From: Myxococcus guangdongensis
Lineage (GTDB): Bacteria; Myxococcota; Myxococcia; Myxococcales; Myxococcaceae
DNA: 64,000 nucleotides
Assembly: GCF_024198255.1 (NCBI RefSeq)
Contig: NZ_JAJVKW010000008.1
Span: 1 to 64,000, forward strand
Direction: 5' to 3'
Shown: piece by piece, positions 16,172 to 25,695 of the stretch
Numbering within the stretch: the first letter of the stretch is position 1
Layout: every line of letters starts with the position of its first letter
Program-made: the position numbers and the translations under genes
Notes under the pieces: generated by a model
Told to the model about the DNA's origin: nothing
What the model saw: the letters and a program-made list of their open reading frames with translations, nothing else
Databases searched by the model: none

Positions 16172-18055
16172 CTAGTAATTCCGGAGATCGTCGTCGTCGA
16201 TGGACGGCCGCTTCTTCTTCTTCTCTTCTTCCTCGCGCTTGCGCTTGTCCTCTTCGTCGCGCTTGCGCTTGGCCTCCGCCTGACGCTCCGCCTCGGCCTC
16301 TTCCTGCTTGCGGCGCTCATCCAGCTCACGGCGCTGGCGCTCCACCTCTTCGCGGCGCTTCTTGAGCTCCTCCTCGCGCTGGGCGGCGTCCTCGTCGCGC
16401 GAGCGCTTCGAATCGCGCGCGGGGGGCGGCGGCGCCGGAGCCGGCTCGGGCGCGGGAGTCGTCTTGGCCGGCGGCGGGGTCGTCTTCGCCGGGGGCGGAG
16501 GCATGGGGAGCGGCTCGCTCACGGGCTTGGTGCCCTTGGGCGGAGGCGGCATGTCCAGCGACTCGCTCTTCGCGGGCGCGGCCTTGGACGGAGGGGGCGT
16601 GGCGCGCGAGCGGGCCGGCGGGGCCGACGCCTTGGGGGCGGGAGAGGAGCCGCCGCCGCCGCTGGCGAATGCGAAGTAGCTGCCCAGACCCGCGGAGACC
16701 AGGCCCGTCACCAGGCCGATGTCGGCCACCAGCGCGTACGTCTTGCCCGTGTCCTTGAAGTCCTTGGCGCGGGGGCTCGTCTGGGGCGCGCGGCGGAAGT
16801 CATCCTCCTTCGAGGAGGCCTCCATGCCGAAGTAGATGCCGCCCGCCAGCAGCGCGACGCCCGTGGCCATCAGCACGTAGCCCATCGTCTTGCGGTTGCT
16901 GCTGCCGCCGCTCGCGAAGTGCGTCACCGGCTTGTTGCCCGCCAGCCGCGCCGTGTCCGCGCCCACCAGCGAGGACAGGAACGTGTCGGAGCCCGTCGCC
17001 ATGGCCTCGCCCACGGGCACCGAGCCCACCGCGTAGCCCAGGTTGTGGCCGTCCGTGACGTCCAGCCGCAGCCCCGTCACCTGCACGGGCGCGCTGCCCG
17101 TGCCGCCCTGGACCAGCAGCGCCAGCACCTGGGACACGCCGGCCAGCGCGCCCAGCTCGCGCAGGGCCACGTCCCGCTCGGCGCCGTCGGGCTTGCGCAC
17201 GATGCGCTCGGAGATGGACTGCAGCGCGCGCTGCGAGGCCGAGGGCGTCAACGTGAGCGCCGTCTCCCCCTCGCGGGCGCGGCGCTGCTCGAGCTCGTAG
17301 CCCGGCGCCATCACCGTCACGAAGTGGTCCGCCGCCGTCAGGCCCGAGAGGGACACGGGGGACACACCGCGGAACTGGCCGTCCACGTACACCTGGGCGG
17401 GCACGGGCTCGGTGCGCACCGTCAGCGCGACGGTGGAGCCGGCGAGCGCCGCCTTGCGCTCCTTGTCCACGAAGGACATCTCGTCGGGCGGGAAGAAGTT
17501 GGACGAGAACTGCGCCCGCGGGTCCACCGCCAGCACCGCGCGAATCTCCAGCTGCGCGGCGGCGTTCTCACCGTTGGCCACCTGCGAGGCCGCCTTCATC
17601 ACTCGGGCGCGGACGAAGTCGCCGAAGCCGCGCGACAGGTCTCCCGCCTCGAACGCCTTGGCGGCCACGTCGAAGCGCTCGAGCGCCTTCTGCGTGTCCA
17701 GCTCGTCGTACGCCGCCTGGCCGTCCTTCATGGCCTGGGCGCCCTCGGCGGCCTTCGCCTCGCGCTCGGCCTTGCCCTGCACATCCAGCGCTTCCGACAG
17801 CCGCACCAGCTCCAGTCGGCCCGAGCGCGCCACGGACTGCTCGGCCCAGTACGCCAGCCGCGCCGCCTCCGTGCGCGCCGTGGCATCCAGCGGGATGGCC
17901 ACCACCGTCACGGAGGACGGAGAGGCGGAGGGGACTGCTCGGGGCGTCAGCCTGAGGGGGAGGCTCGACTGCGCGGCGGCGGGGCCCACGGCCAGCATGC
18001 CCACCAACCACCCGCTGAGGGCCGCGTGCATCGCGCGATTGCTCGAAGGTCGCAT
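16172..18055 (-). CDS. large PEGA-domain protein with proline-rich and charged tails
   Basis: 627 residues from ATG 18055; a GTG codon directly before it could also start, and AAAGGTG lies just upstream. Signal peptide (LVGMLAVGPAAA), then about 200 residues of helical, TPR-like sequence (AAYDELDTQKALERFDVAAKAFEAGD). A PEGA domain follows (PAQVYVDGQFRGVSPVSLSGL...MAPGYELEQR). Two membrane segments (MGYVLMATGVALLAGGIYFGM and LVADIGLVTGLVSAGLGSYFA) come next, then Pro-rich repeats (PPPPAKTTPPPAKTTP) and a Glu/Arg/Lys coiled coil. An envelope protein with a cytoplasm- or periplasm-spanning tail; function unknown. Confidence 0.75.
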   Translation of the reverse strand: MRPSSNRAMHAALSGWLVGMLAVGPAAAQSSLPLRLTPRAVPSASPSSVTVVAIPLDATARTEAARLAYWAEQSVARSGRLELVRLSEALDVQGKAEREAKAAEGAQAMKDGQAAYDELDTQKALERFDVAAKAFEAGDLSRGFGDFVRARVMKAASQVANGENAAAQLEIRAVLAVDPRAQFSSNFFPPDEMSFVDKERKAALAGSTVALTVRTEPVPAQVYVDGQFRGVSPVSLSGLTAADHFVTVMAPGYELEQRRAREGETALTLTPSASQRALQSISERIVRKPDGAERDVALRELGALAGVSQVLALLVQGGTGSAPVQVTGLRLDVTDGHNLGYAVGSVPVGEAMATGSDTFLSSLVGADTARLAGNKPVTHFASGGSSNRKTMGYVLMATGVALLAGGIYFGMEASSKEDDFRRAPQTSPRAKDFKDTGKTYALVADIGLVTGLVSAGLGSYFAFASGGGGSSPAPKASAPPARSRATPPPSKAAPAKSESLDMPPPPKGTKPVSEPLPMPPPPAKTTPPPAKTTPAPEPAPAPPPPARDSKRSRDEDAAQREEELKKRREEVERQRRELDERRKQEEAEAERQAEAKRKRDEEDKRKREEEEKKKKRPSIDDDDLRNY

Positions 18056-18125
18056 CACTCGTTCACCTTTGTCCGCCCGCCATCAAACGGAGGTCGCGGC
18101 GAAAAGCAAGGGGGAAGCAGTGTCT

Positions 18126-19502
18126 TCAGCGACCCTCGGCGCGCGCTGGAGGCCGTCCACCGGGGGTCGACAGCCCGTGGAGGTACTCGAGCGCGACCTT
18201 CAACGGAGGGTCCTTCAGCTGCGCGGCGACGTCCCAAGGCACCAGGTTCTCCGGAGGCCCCTTGAGCGTGGAGGACGGGGGCGAAGCCTCGTCCGAGCCC
18301 TCCGCGCGGAAGTGACGCTGCAGGTCCTTCTCGCGCGGCGCCTCGCGCCCGGGCTTCCCACCCTGCTCGTCCGGGACGACGTAGTCGGGGGTGATGCCGC
18401 GCTCCTGGATGCTGCGGCCCTTGGGTGTGTAATAGCGAGCAATCGTCAGCTTCAGGCCGGAGCCGTCCTCCAGCTCGATGACCGTCTGCACGCTGCCCTT
18501 GCCGAACGTCGGCGTGCCGATGAGCGTGGCGCGGCCGTGGTCCTGGAGCGCGCCGGCGACGATTTCCGACGCGGAGGCGCTGCCCGCGTTGACCAGCACG
18601 ACGACGGGGTAGTTCTTCTCCGTGTCGCGGTCCTTGCTGCGCTCCTCGGTGGAGTTGCGCCCGTCGCGCCCCCGCGTGGAGACGATGGGCAGGTTGCCCG
18701 GCAGGAAGCGGTCGCTCACCGCCACCGCCTGGTCCAACAGGCCCCCGGGGTTGTTGCGCAGGTCCAGCACCAGCCCACGCAGCTCCTTGCCGCCGTTGAG
18801 GCCGCGCAGCCGGTCCAGCTCCTTGCGCAGGTACTGGTCCGTGCGCTCCTGGAAGTTCTTCACCTTGACGTGGCCGATGCCGCCGTACAGCGCGCCCTCC
18901 ACGGAGATGATTCGGATGTGGTCCCGGATGATGGCGATTTCGCGCGGCGCGGTGAAACCCTGGCGCTGGATGGTGAGCAGGACGCGGCCACCGGCGGGCC
19001 CGCGCATCTTCTGCATCGCGCGGCCCACGTCCATGCCCCGCGTGCTCTCGCCGTCGATGCCCACCAGCTCATCGCCCGCCTTGAGCCCCGCGCGCGACGC
19101 CGGCGTGTCATCGATGGGCGCCACGACGATGATGCGGTCGTTCTTGCGCGCGATTTCGATGCCCAGCCCGCCCCACTCGCCCGAGGTGTCGATCTTCATC
19201 TCCCGGAACACGTCGGGCGGCATGAAGACGGTGTGCGGGTCCAGCGTGTCGAGCATCCCCTGGATGGCGCCGTAGACCAGCCGCTCCCGGTCCGGCGGCT
19301 CCACGTAGTTGTTCTCCACGTAGGAGAGCACGCGCGCGAAGGTCTCCAGCTGGCGATAGGTGGCGTCGTCCTTCTCCGCCCGCTCCGCCTTGCCCGGAGG
19401 TCTGCTCCCGCCCGCGTCCTTCTTCTCCTGTGCGGCCGAGGGCCCGGACACGAGGAGGAGCGCGGCCAGCGCCGCGCGCCATGGATGGGAGAGACGCGTC
19501 AC
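18126..19502 (-). CDS. ctpA: C-terminal processing protease CtpA (S41 family)
   Basis: 458 residues with signal peptide (AALAALLLVSGPSAA). A PDZ domain (WGGLGIEIARKNDRIIVVAPIDDTPASRAGLKAGDELVGIDG) is inserted before the S41 core. Catalytic Ser is in NAGSASASE and catalytic Lys in GTPTFGKGSVQ. The C-terminal 80 residues are a poorly conserved extension. Periplasmic endoprotease that trims exported proteins or peptidoglycan hydrolase regulators. Start is GTG with AAAGGACG 8 bases upstream. It lies downstream of envC and an alpha/beta hydrolase; envC-ctpA neighbours are common in proteobacteria. Confidence 0.93.
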   Translation of the reverse strand: MTRLSHPWRAALAALLLVSGPSAAQEKKDAGGSRPPGKAERAEKDDATYRQLETFARVLSYVENNYVEPPDRERLVYGAIQGMLDTLDPHTVFMPPDVFREMKIDTSGEWGGLGIEIARKNDRIIVVAPIDDTPASRAGLKAGDELVGIDGESTRGMDVGRAMQKMRGPAGGRVLLTIQRQGFTAPREIAIIRDHIRIISVEGALYGGIGHVKVKNFQERTDQYLRKELDRLRGLNGGKELRGLVLDLRNNPGGLLDQAVAVSDRFLPGNLPIVSTRGRDGRNSTEERSKDRDTEKNYPVVVLVNAGSASASEIVAGALQDHGRATLIGTPTFGKGSVQTVIELEDGSGLKLTIARYYTPKGRSIQERGITPDYVVPDEQGGKPGREAPREKDLQRHFRAEGSDEASPPSSTLKGPPENLVPWDVAAQLKDPPLKVALEYLHGLSTPGGRPPARAEGR

Positions 19503-19560
19503 GACGGTACGTCCTTTCGCGGAAGACAGCTCGAAGGGCGTCCCAGTCTATACCCGGCCC

Positions 19561-20421
19561 TCAGAGGCCCGACGCATCCGCGAAGCGCACCAGGTGCGAC
19601 ACCAGCTCGTCCGGACGCTCCATCTGAGGCACGTGGCCGAAGCCCTGCACCACCCTCACCTGTGCATGCGCCGGCAGGTGGGAGCGGAACCAGTCCAGCG
19701 AGCGGGAAGGCAACAGCCGCTCGCTGCCGCCCCACAGGAACAACACCGGCATGGCCAGCTTGCCCACCGCCTCCGGAGAGAGGCTCAGCCGAGACTCGAG
19801 CGCCTCGGCGGTGAGGGCCTTCACGGTGGGCGTGTCATAGAAGCGCCGCAGCTCGGTCGCCAAGAGCAGCGCCGGCAGCGGGGCTTGATGGAACAGGCGC
19901 CGGGTGAAGGCGCGGGCCTCCGCGGGCGTGCCCACCTTGAAGGCGTTGAGCAGCGCGGTGCTCTCCTCCACCGGCAGCTCCGCGCCCGCCGAAGCCACCA
20001 GCGCCAGCGCGCGCACCCACTGGGGAGACTCGGACGCCAGGTTCACCGACATGGCGCCGCCCAGCGAGTTGCCCACCACGTACGCGGGCTCCTTCACCTC
20101 CTGCTCGACGAAGTTGCGCAGCACCTCGAACTGGTTGCGCACGCACACCTGGCCGCCGCAGTACTGCACCGAGAAGCCATGGCCCGGCAGGTCCGGCGCC
20201 ACCACGCGCGAGAAGCGCTTCGACAGGCCGAAGAACGTGCGGCCGAAGCCGTTCGCCGAGCCGCCCAGCCCGTGCACCAGCACCACCGGCGGCCCCTTCC
20301 CCTGCCCCTTGAGCGAGTAGAAGTGCACCGACTGTCCGCCGACCTCGACTGTCGAGGACTGAACACCCCGGGCCACCAGCACCCGTCGCATCACCTTCTG
20401 CATTCCGCCCATGAGGTCCAT
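19561..20421 (-). CDS. alpha/beta hydrolase
   Basis: 286 residues with an alpha/beta-hydrolase fold: oxyanion HGLGGSANGF, nucleophile elbow GNSLGG (Ser about 120), and final His in GFGHVPQME. The acid is probably in the loop after FLWGGSERLLP, where the usual Asp is replaced by Glu or lies slightly later. No signal peptide. The substrate cannot be told from the sequence. It sits between envC and ctpA on the same strand, with 75 and 58 base gaps. Confidence 0.85.
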   Translation of the reverse strand: MDLMGGMQKVMRRVLVARGVQSSTVEVGGQSVHFYSLKGQGKGPPVVLVHGLGGSANGFGRTFFGLSKRFSRVVAPDLPGHGFSVQYCGGQVCVRNQFEVLRNFVEQEVKEPAYVVGNSLGGAMSVNLASESPQWVRALALVASAGAELPVEESTALLNAFKVGTPAEARAFTRRLFHQAPLPALLLATELRRFYDTPTVKALTAEALESRLSLSPEAVGKLAMPVLFLWGGSERLLPSRSLDWFRSHLPAHAQVRVVQGFGHVPQMERPDELVSHLVRFADASGL

Positions 20422-20496
20422 GCGCCTGCCCGCTCCTCTCGTGCTGAAATCCCTTCACCCAGGATAACAAGCCCGCCCGAAACGTGCCGCAACGCG

Positions 20497-21621
20497 TCAG
20501 GGCGTCGGAGCCAGCCAGGGTGCGGGGTCGACGGCCTGGCCTGCCTTGCGGACCTCGAAGTAGAGGTACGAGCCCTTGAGCGAGCCGGTGTCCCCCACCT
20601 CGCCCACCGGCTCTCCGGCGACGACGGGGGCGCCCACCTCCGGGGCGACGGCGGACAGGTGGGCCATGAGCGTGTGGTAGCCGTCCCCGTGGTCGAGGAT
20701 GAGCAGGTTGCCGTAGCCGCGAAGCGAGCCGGCGTAGACGACGGTGCCATCGGCCACGGCGATGACGGGCGTGCCGGAGGCGGCGCGGATGTCGAGCCCC
20801 TTCTGCACGGTGACGGTGTTGAAGCGCGGGTTGACGACCTTGCCGAAGCCCACCTCGACGATGCCGCGCGTGGGCGGGGGCAGCTTGCCCTTGAGCGCGC
20901 CGAAGCCGTGCGTGGCGGGCGCCTCCTTCAGCTCGCGCACCACCTGGGAGAGCTCCGCGTCCGCCTGCTCCAGCTCCTTCACCGCGCGGCGCGCCAGCTC
21001 CGCCTCGCCCGCGAGCGAGCCCACCACCTCCTCGAGCGCCTCGTGCTGCGCGCGAGCCAACCGCTCCTGCTCCTGGAGGAACGTCACGCGCGTGGCGAGC
21101 GAGGACTGCAGCCGCTTCAGCTCCAGCGTGGACTGGCGCTGCAGGTGGGCCACGCGCTGCACGCCGCGCAGCAGGTCCAGGTCTCCGGCCATGCTCGCCT
21201 CCAGCGCGCGGGCCCGCCACACCAGCGCGGAGAAGTCCTCCGCGGACAGCAGCACCTCCAGCGGGCGGCGGCGCATGACGCGGTAGAGGGTGCGCAGCCG
21301 GGGAGACAGGCGGCGCAGTTGGACGCGCAGGGCCTCGCGCAGCAGCACCTCCTCGCGCTCGGCCAGGATGACGCGCTTGCGGAACAGGGCCAGGTCCGCC
21401 TCCAGCGCGCGCACGCGGCGACGCGAGAAGGCGACCATCTCCTCCATCAGCTCCAGGCCCTCGAGCACGGTGAGCTTCTTGGACTCCACCAGCGCCAGCG
21501 TCGCGCGCTGCGCGGCCAGCTTCTCGCGCAGGGCGGACTGCTCCGCCTCCTCCAGCTTCTGCGCGTGCGCGGGGAGACCGAGGAGCACCAGTCCGAGAGC
21601 GAGGACGAGGACGCGGCTCAT
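20497..21621 (-). CDS. envC: EnvC-like murein hydrolase activator
   Basis: 374 residues from the ATG at 21621, whose ATGA overlaps the ftsX stop. Signal peptide (LVLALGLVLLGLPAHA), about 220 residues of coiled coil, then a C-terminal LytM/M23 domain. The zinc ligands are degenerate: the HxGxDI site reads QKGLDI, and the HxH site reads LYFEVR. This is as in EnvC, which activates amidases rather than cutting peptidoglycan itself. Gene order ftsE-ftsX-envC gives the likely complex: FtsEX signals through the FtsX periplasmic loop to the EnvC coiled coil. Confidence 0.9.
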   Translation of the reverse strand: MSRVLVLALGLVLLGLPAHAQKLEEAEQSALREKLAAQRATLALVESKKLTVLEGLELMEEMVAFSRRRVRALEADLALFRKRVILAEREEVLLREALRVQLRRLSPRLRTLYRVMRRRPLEVLLSAEDFSALVWRARALEASMAGDLDLLRGVQRVAHLQRQSTLELKRLQSSLATRVTFLQEQERLARAQHEALEEVVGSLAGEAELARRAVKELEQADAELSQVVRELKEAPATHGFGALKGKLPPPTRGIVEVGFGKVVNPRFNTVTVQKGLDIRAASGTPVIAVADGTVVYAGSLRGYGNLLILDHGDGYHTLMAHLSAVAPEVGAPVVAGEPVGEVGDTGSLKGSYLYFEVRKAGQAVDPAPWLAPTP

Positions 21622-22520
21622 ACGCGCAGGAAGCGCCCCACCGCGACGAAGCTGCCGCCCAGGCCCAGGCCACAGCCCGCGCCCACCAGCTCCAGCACCA
21701 ATCGCGGCTCCACCCACGGCGCCGCCACGCCCGGCCCCAGGAGGAACGCGAACAGCGAGCCCAGCGTGGGGCCCACCAGCTTGCCGAAGGCCCACAGTCC
21801 CAACAGCGCCACGCCCGCGCCGAGCAGCCCCTGCAGCAGGCCCTCCAGCAGGAAGGGCGCCTTGACGAAGCGGTCCGTGGCGCCCACCAGCTTCTGGATT
21901 TCAATCTCCTCGCGCCGCGAATAGATGGCGAGCTGGAGCGTGGCCGCGACGATGACGACGGTGGCGCCCAGCACCACCACGAAGGCCACCATGGCCCCGA
22001 AGCTCAGCGCGCGCGCAATCGCCGTCAGCCGCTCCACGGCCTGCTCGCCGTAGTCCACGCCGGACACGCCGGGCAGCCCACGCAGCTCTTTCGCCAGGGC
22101 CTGGAGCGCCTCGGGCGTGCGCTGCTCGGGCGGCACGCGCAGCTCCAGCGCCGCGGGCAGCGGGTTCTCGGGCAGCTCCGACAGGGCCTCGCCCAAATCG
22201 CCCAGCTCGGTGCGCAGCCGCGCCAGCGCCGCGTCCGGAGGCACCAGCGTCACCTGTCCCTGGCTGAGCGCCTCCACGCGGGCGCGCACGCCGTGCGCCT
22301 CGTCCTGGCCCAGTTCCGGCGCCAGGTACACCGTCACCTCCACCTCGCCGCCCAGGGAGGCCAGGAGGTTGTCGAGCACCCGGGCGCCGCCGCGCGCCAG
22401 CCCCGCGGAGAACAGGGCAATCGCGATGGTCGTCACCGCGATGAAGTGCACGAAGGGCGAGTGCTTGAGCCCCACCGCCGCCGAGCGCCAGAAGTACCGC
22501 GTCTTCGCCAGCGCGCTCAT
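21618..22520 (-). CDS. ftsX: cell division protein FtsX
   Basis: 300 residues. The first membrane segment (HFIAVTTIAIALFSAGLA) is followed by a periplasmic domain of about 120 residues (VTVYLAPELGQDEAHGVRARVE ... LPGVSGVDYGEQ). Three more membrane segments follow (FGAMVAFVVVLGATVVIVAATLQL, LLQGLLGAGVALLGLWAFG, and the last near the C-terminus). This is the FtsX topology. It partners the FtsE ATPase and regulates periplasmic peptidoglycan hydrolysis at division. It overlaps ftsE by four bases upstream and envC by four downstream. Confidence 0.93.
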   Translation of the reverse strand: MSALAKTRYFWRSAAVGLKHSPFVHFIAVTTIAIALFSAGLARGGARVLDNLLASLGGEVEVTVYLAPELGQDEAHGVRARVEALSQGQVTLVPPDAALARLRTELGDLGEALSELPENPLPAALELRVPPEQRTPEALQALAKELRGLPGVSGVDYGEQAVERLTAIARALSFGAMVAFVVVLGATVVIVAATLQLAIYSRREEIEIQKLVGATDRFVKAPFLLEGLLQGLLGAGVALLGLWAFGKLVGPTLGSLFAFLLGPGVAAPWVEPRLVLELVGAGCGLGLGGSFVAVGRFLRV

Positions 22521-23209
22521 ACCACCATCCGCCGCGCCGCCTTGACGCCGTCCTCGTCGGACACAATCTGCCCGCGCTCCAGGCGCACCGTGCGCTTCTG
22601 GTAGCGAGCCAGGAGCGTGGCGTCGTGCGTGGCCACCACCACCGTGGTGCCGCGGATGTTCACCTGCGTGAGCAGGTCCATGATTTCGACGGTGAGCGCC
22701 GGGTCCAGGTTGCCGGTGGGCTCGTCCGCCAGGAGGATGGTCGGGTCATTGACGAGCGCGCGCGCGATGACCACGCGCTGCTGCTCTCCACCCGACAGAC
22801 GCAGGGGGAACGAGTCCGCCTTGTGCTCCAGCCCCACCAGCTTGAGCATCCGGCGCACCTTGTCGCGCGCCTGCGCCCTGGGCACGCCCAGCACGTCCAG
22901 CGTGAAGGACACGTTGTCCTCCACGGTGCGGTGCGGCAGCAGCTTGAAGTCCTGGAACACCACGCCGATGTTGCGGCGCAGGTAGGGCACGGCGGACTCG
23001 CGGATGCGGGCGATGTTGCGGCCGCCCACCAGAATCTGCCCCTTGGTGGCCTTCTCCGCGCAGAAGATGAGCTTGAGCAGCGTCGTCTTGCCCGCGCCCG
23101 AGGGGCCCGTGAGGAAGACGAACTCGCCCTTCTCCACGCTGAGGTTGATGTCCGAGAGCACCGGCGGATCGCCGGGATACGCCTTGTAGACGTGGAAGAA
23201 TTGAATCAT
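22517..23209 (-). CDS. ftsE: cell division ATP-binding protein FtsE
   Basis: 230 residues, an ABC ATPase: Walker A GPSGAGKTTLLKL, signature LSGGEQQRV, Walker B ILLADEPTGNLD, switch His in VVVATHD. The opening MIQFFHVYKAYPG is typical of FtsE. First gene of ftsE-ftsX-envC. The 122 bases between it and the divergent transporter gene must hold its promoter. Confidence 0.95.
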   Translation of the reverse strand: MIQFFHVYKAYPGDPPVLSDINLSVEKGEFVFLTGPSGAGKTTLLKLIFCAEKATKGQILVGGRNIARIRESAVPYLRRNIGVVFQDFKLLPHRTVEDNVSFTLDVLGVPRAQARDKVRRMLKLVGLEHKADSFPLRLSGGEQQRVVIARALVNDPTILLADEPTGNLDPALTVEIMDLLTQVNIRGTTVVVATHDATLLARYQKRTVRLERGQIVSDEDGVKAARRMVV

Positions 23210-23331
23210 GGCGCGTCGCGGGAGGACGCCAACCTACCACGGCCGGGCGCCGGCGACCCACGCACCCCGGGCAGCAGGCCCGGCTTTCCCCTCCCACCCG
23301 CGGCGCCACCTGTGCGACGGTCCCGCGCCAT

Positions 23332-24807
23332 ATGAGCGAAGAGCCGGCCGCGCGGGGCGCGACGAGGGGACAGTGGGTGGGACGCTTCGCGGGGCCCCTG
23401 GCCGCCGCCCTCATCTACGGGGTTCCCTCCGGCCTGCACACCCTGCCTGGTCTGGACCACCGCCCCGCCGCCGCGGCGGCCGTGGCCGCGTGGATGGCCC
23501 TCTGGTGGTTCACCGAGGCCGTCCCCATGGCCTGGACGGCCGTGCTCCCGGTGGTGCTCTTCCCGCTGCTCGGCGTGTTCGACACGGACAGCGTCGCGGT
23601 GGCGGCGGGGCGCTCGGTGCTGCCGTTCCTGGACCCGTACATCTTCCTCTTCATGGGCGGAATGGCGCTGGGCGCGGGCATGGAGCAGTGGGGCCTGCAC
23701 CGCCGAATCGCCCTGCTCATCATGCGCGCGGTGGGCACCGGCCCCCAGCGGCTCTTGTTCGGCATGCTCGCGGCCACCGCCGCCGTGTCGCTCTGGATTT
23801 CCAACACCGCCACCGCGGTGATGATGGTGCCCATCGGCATGGCGCTGCTCACCCAGCTGCGCGCGTCGGAGGGCCGCCCGCTGGAGCACTTCGGCGCGGC
23901 GCTGATGCTCGCGGTGGCCTACGGCTCCAACATCGGCGGCATCGGCACCAAGATTGGCAGCCCCACCAACTCCGTCTTCGCCGGCGTGGTGTCGCGACGG
24001 CTGGGCACCGACGTGGGCTTCGTCGAGTACATGGTCGCCGCCCTCCCCTTCGTCCTCATCTTCCTGCCCGTGACGTGGGCCGTGCTGTGGCGGTGGGCCC
24101 GGAAGGACCAGATGGGCCCGGGCCAGGGCGGGGACGTCATCGCCCGGGAGCTCGAGCAGCTGGGCCCCATGTCGCCCGGGGAGCGCACCGTGGGCGTCGT
24201 CTTCCTCGTGGCCGCGGTGCTGTGGATTCTCGGAGACCCGCTGCGTGACGCGCTCGCGCCCCTGGTGGCCCGCGCCACGGGCGGCTTCAAGCTGGGCGGC
24301 AAACACTACGAGGCCACGGTGGCCATCGTGGGCGCCGTGACGCTGCTGGTGCTGGGCCGGCTGTCGGTGGCCGCGCTGCGGCGGGTGCCCTGGGACACGC
24401 TGCTCCTGCTCGGCGGAGGCTTCGCGCTGGCGGCGGGCATCGAGGCCAGCGGGCTCGCCTCCTGGATGACCTCGCGCCTGTCGGAGCTGGAGTCGCTGCC
24501 GGGGCTCGTCCAGTACGGCACGGTGGCCAGCGCCACCATCCTGCTGTCGGCCATCGCCTCCAACACGGCCACGACGAACGTCATGCTGAACGTGCTGCCC
24601 GCCTCGCGGCCCTTGTTGGCGGTGAGCACCTTCGCGGCCTCATGCGACTTCGCCCTGCCCGCGGGCACGCCACCCAACGCCATCGTCTTCGGCAGCGGCG
24701 TGGTGCGCCTGCCGGTGATGATGCGCACGGGCATCCTGCTGGACGTCCTCGCCGCGCTGCTGCTCACCGTCTACGGCGTCACCTGGGTGCGGTGGGTGCT
24801 GCCCTAG
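23332..24807 (+). CDS. DASS/SLC13 family divalent anion:Na+ symporter
   Basis: 491 residues, about eleven to twelve membrane segments. Both Ser-Asn-Thr motifs of the DASS family are present (SLWISNTATAVMM in the first half, AIASNTATTNVML in the second), and they bind sodium and carboxylate. The family imports dicarboxylates, citrate or sulfate; substrate cannot be decided here. NIGGIGTKIGSPTNSVF is the conserved hairpin region. Monocistronic. Confidence 0.9.
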   Translation: MSEEPAARGATRGQWVGRFAGPLAAALIYGVPSGLHTLPGLDHRPAAAAAVAAWMALWWFTEAVPMAWTAVLPVVLFPLLGVFDTDSVAVAAGRSVLPFLDPYIFLFMGGMALGAGMEQWGLHRRIALLIMRAVGTGPQRLLFGMLAATAAVSLWISNTATAVMMVPIGMALLTQLRASEGRPLEHFGAALMLAVAYGSNIGGIGTKIGSPTNSVFAGVVSRRLGTDVGFVEYMVAALPFVLIFLPVTWAVLWRWARKDQMGPGQGGDVIARELEQLGPMSPGERTVGVVFLVAAVLWILGDPLRDALAPLVARATGGFKLGGKHYEATVAIVGAVTLLVLGRLSVAALRRVPWDTLLLLGGGFALAAGIEASGLASWMTSRLSELESLPGLVQYGTVASATILLSAIASNTATTNVMLNVLPASRPLLAVSTFAASCDFALPAGTPPNAIVFGSGVVRLPVMMRTGILLDVLAALLLTVYGVTWVRWVLP

Positions 24808-24823
24808 CGACGCGGGAGGGAGT

Positions 24824-24844
24824 GTCGACTGGAGGACAGTCGAC
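24824..24844. terminator. 7-bp stem hairpin between convergent genes
   Basis: GTCGACT at 24824-24830 pairs with AGTCGAC at 24838-24844 over a 7-base loop, 17 bases after the transporter stop and 45 bases beyond the stop of the convergent gene. No T tract; tentative bidirectional terminator. Confidence 0.35.
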
Positions 24845-24888
24845 GCGCCCGGGGCAGCGAGGCCACCGGGGCGACGAACGGCGGGGGG

Positions 24889-25449
<561 letters not shown>

Positions 25450-25695
25450 TGCCGAGGTGGCGGACCGTACCAGCCGCTTCCCCACGTCGCAAGGTAAGCC
25501 TCGCCCCCGCATGTCCGTCCGGCGCGCCTGCCCGCCGGGCATGACGCAAAACTTGCGGCGGGAGCCCGCCTGCCTTGCGACCCGGCCTTCGAGTGCGCCC
25601 GAGACTCCGGTCCGTTGAAAAGCCAAAAGCGGCTGGGGTACGTACAGGCTATGGGTGTGGTGCTCCACGACACCCCCGGCCCAGGGACGCCACGG

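Noticed and set aside
20497-21621. An active M23 endopeptidase
   Set aside because: The zinc ligands of both motifs are replaced, and the gene follows ftsEX, so an EnvC-type activator is the better reading.
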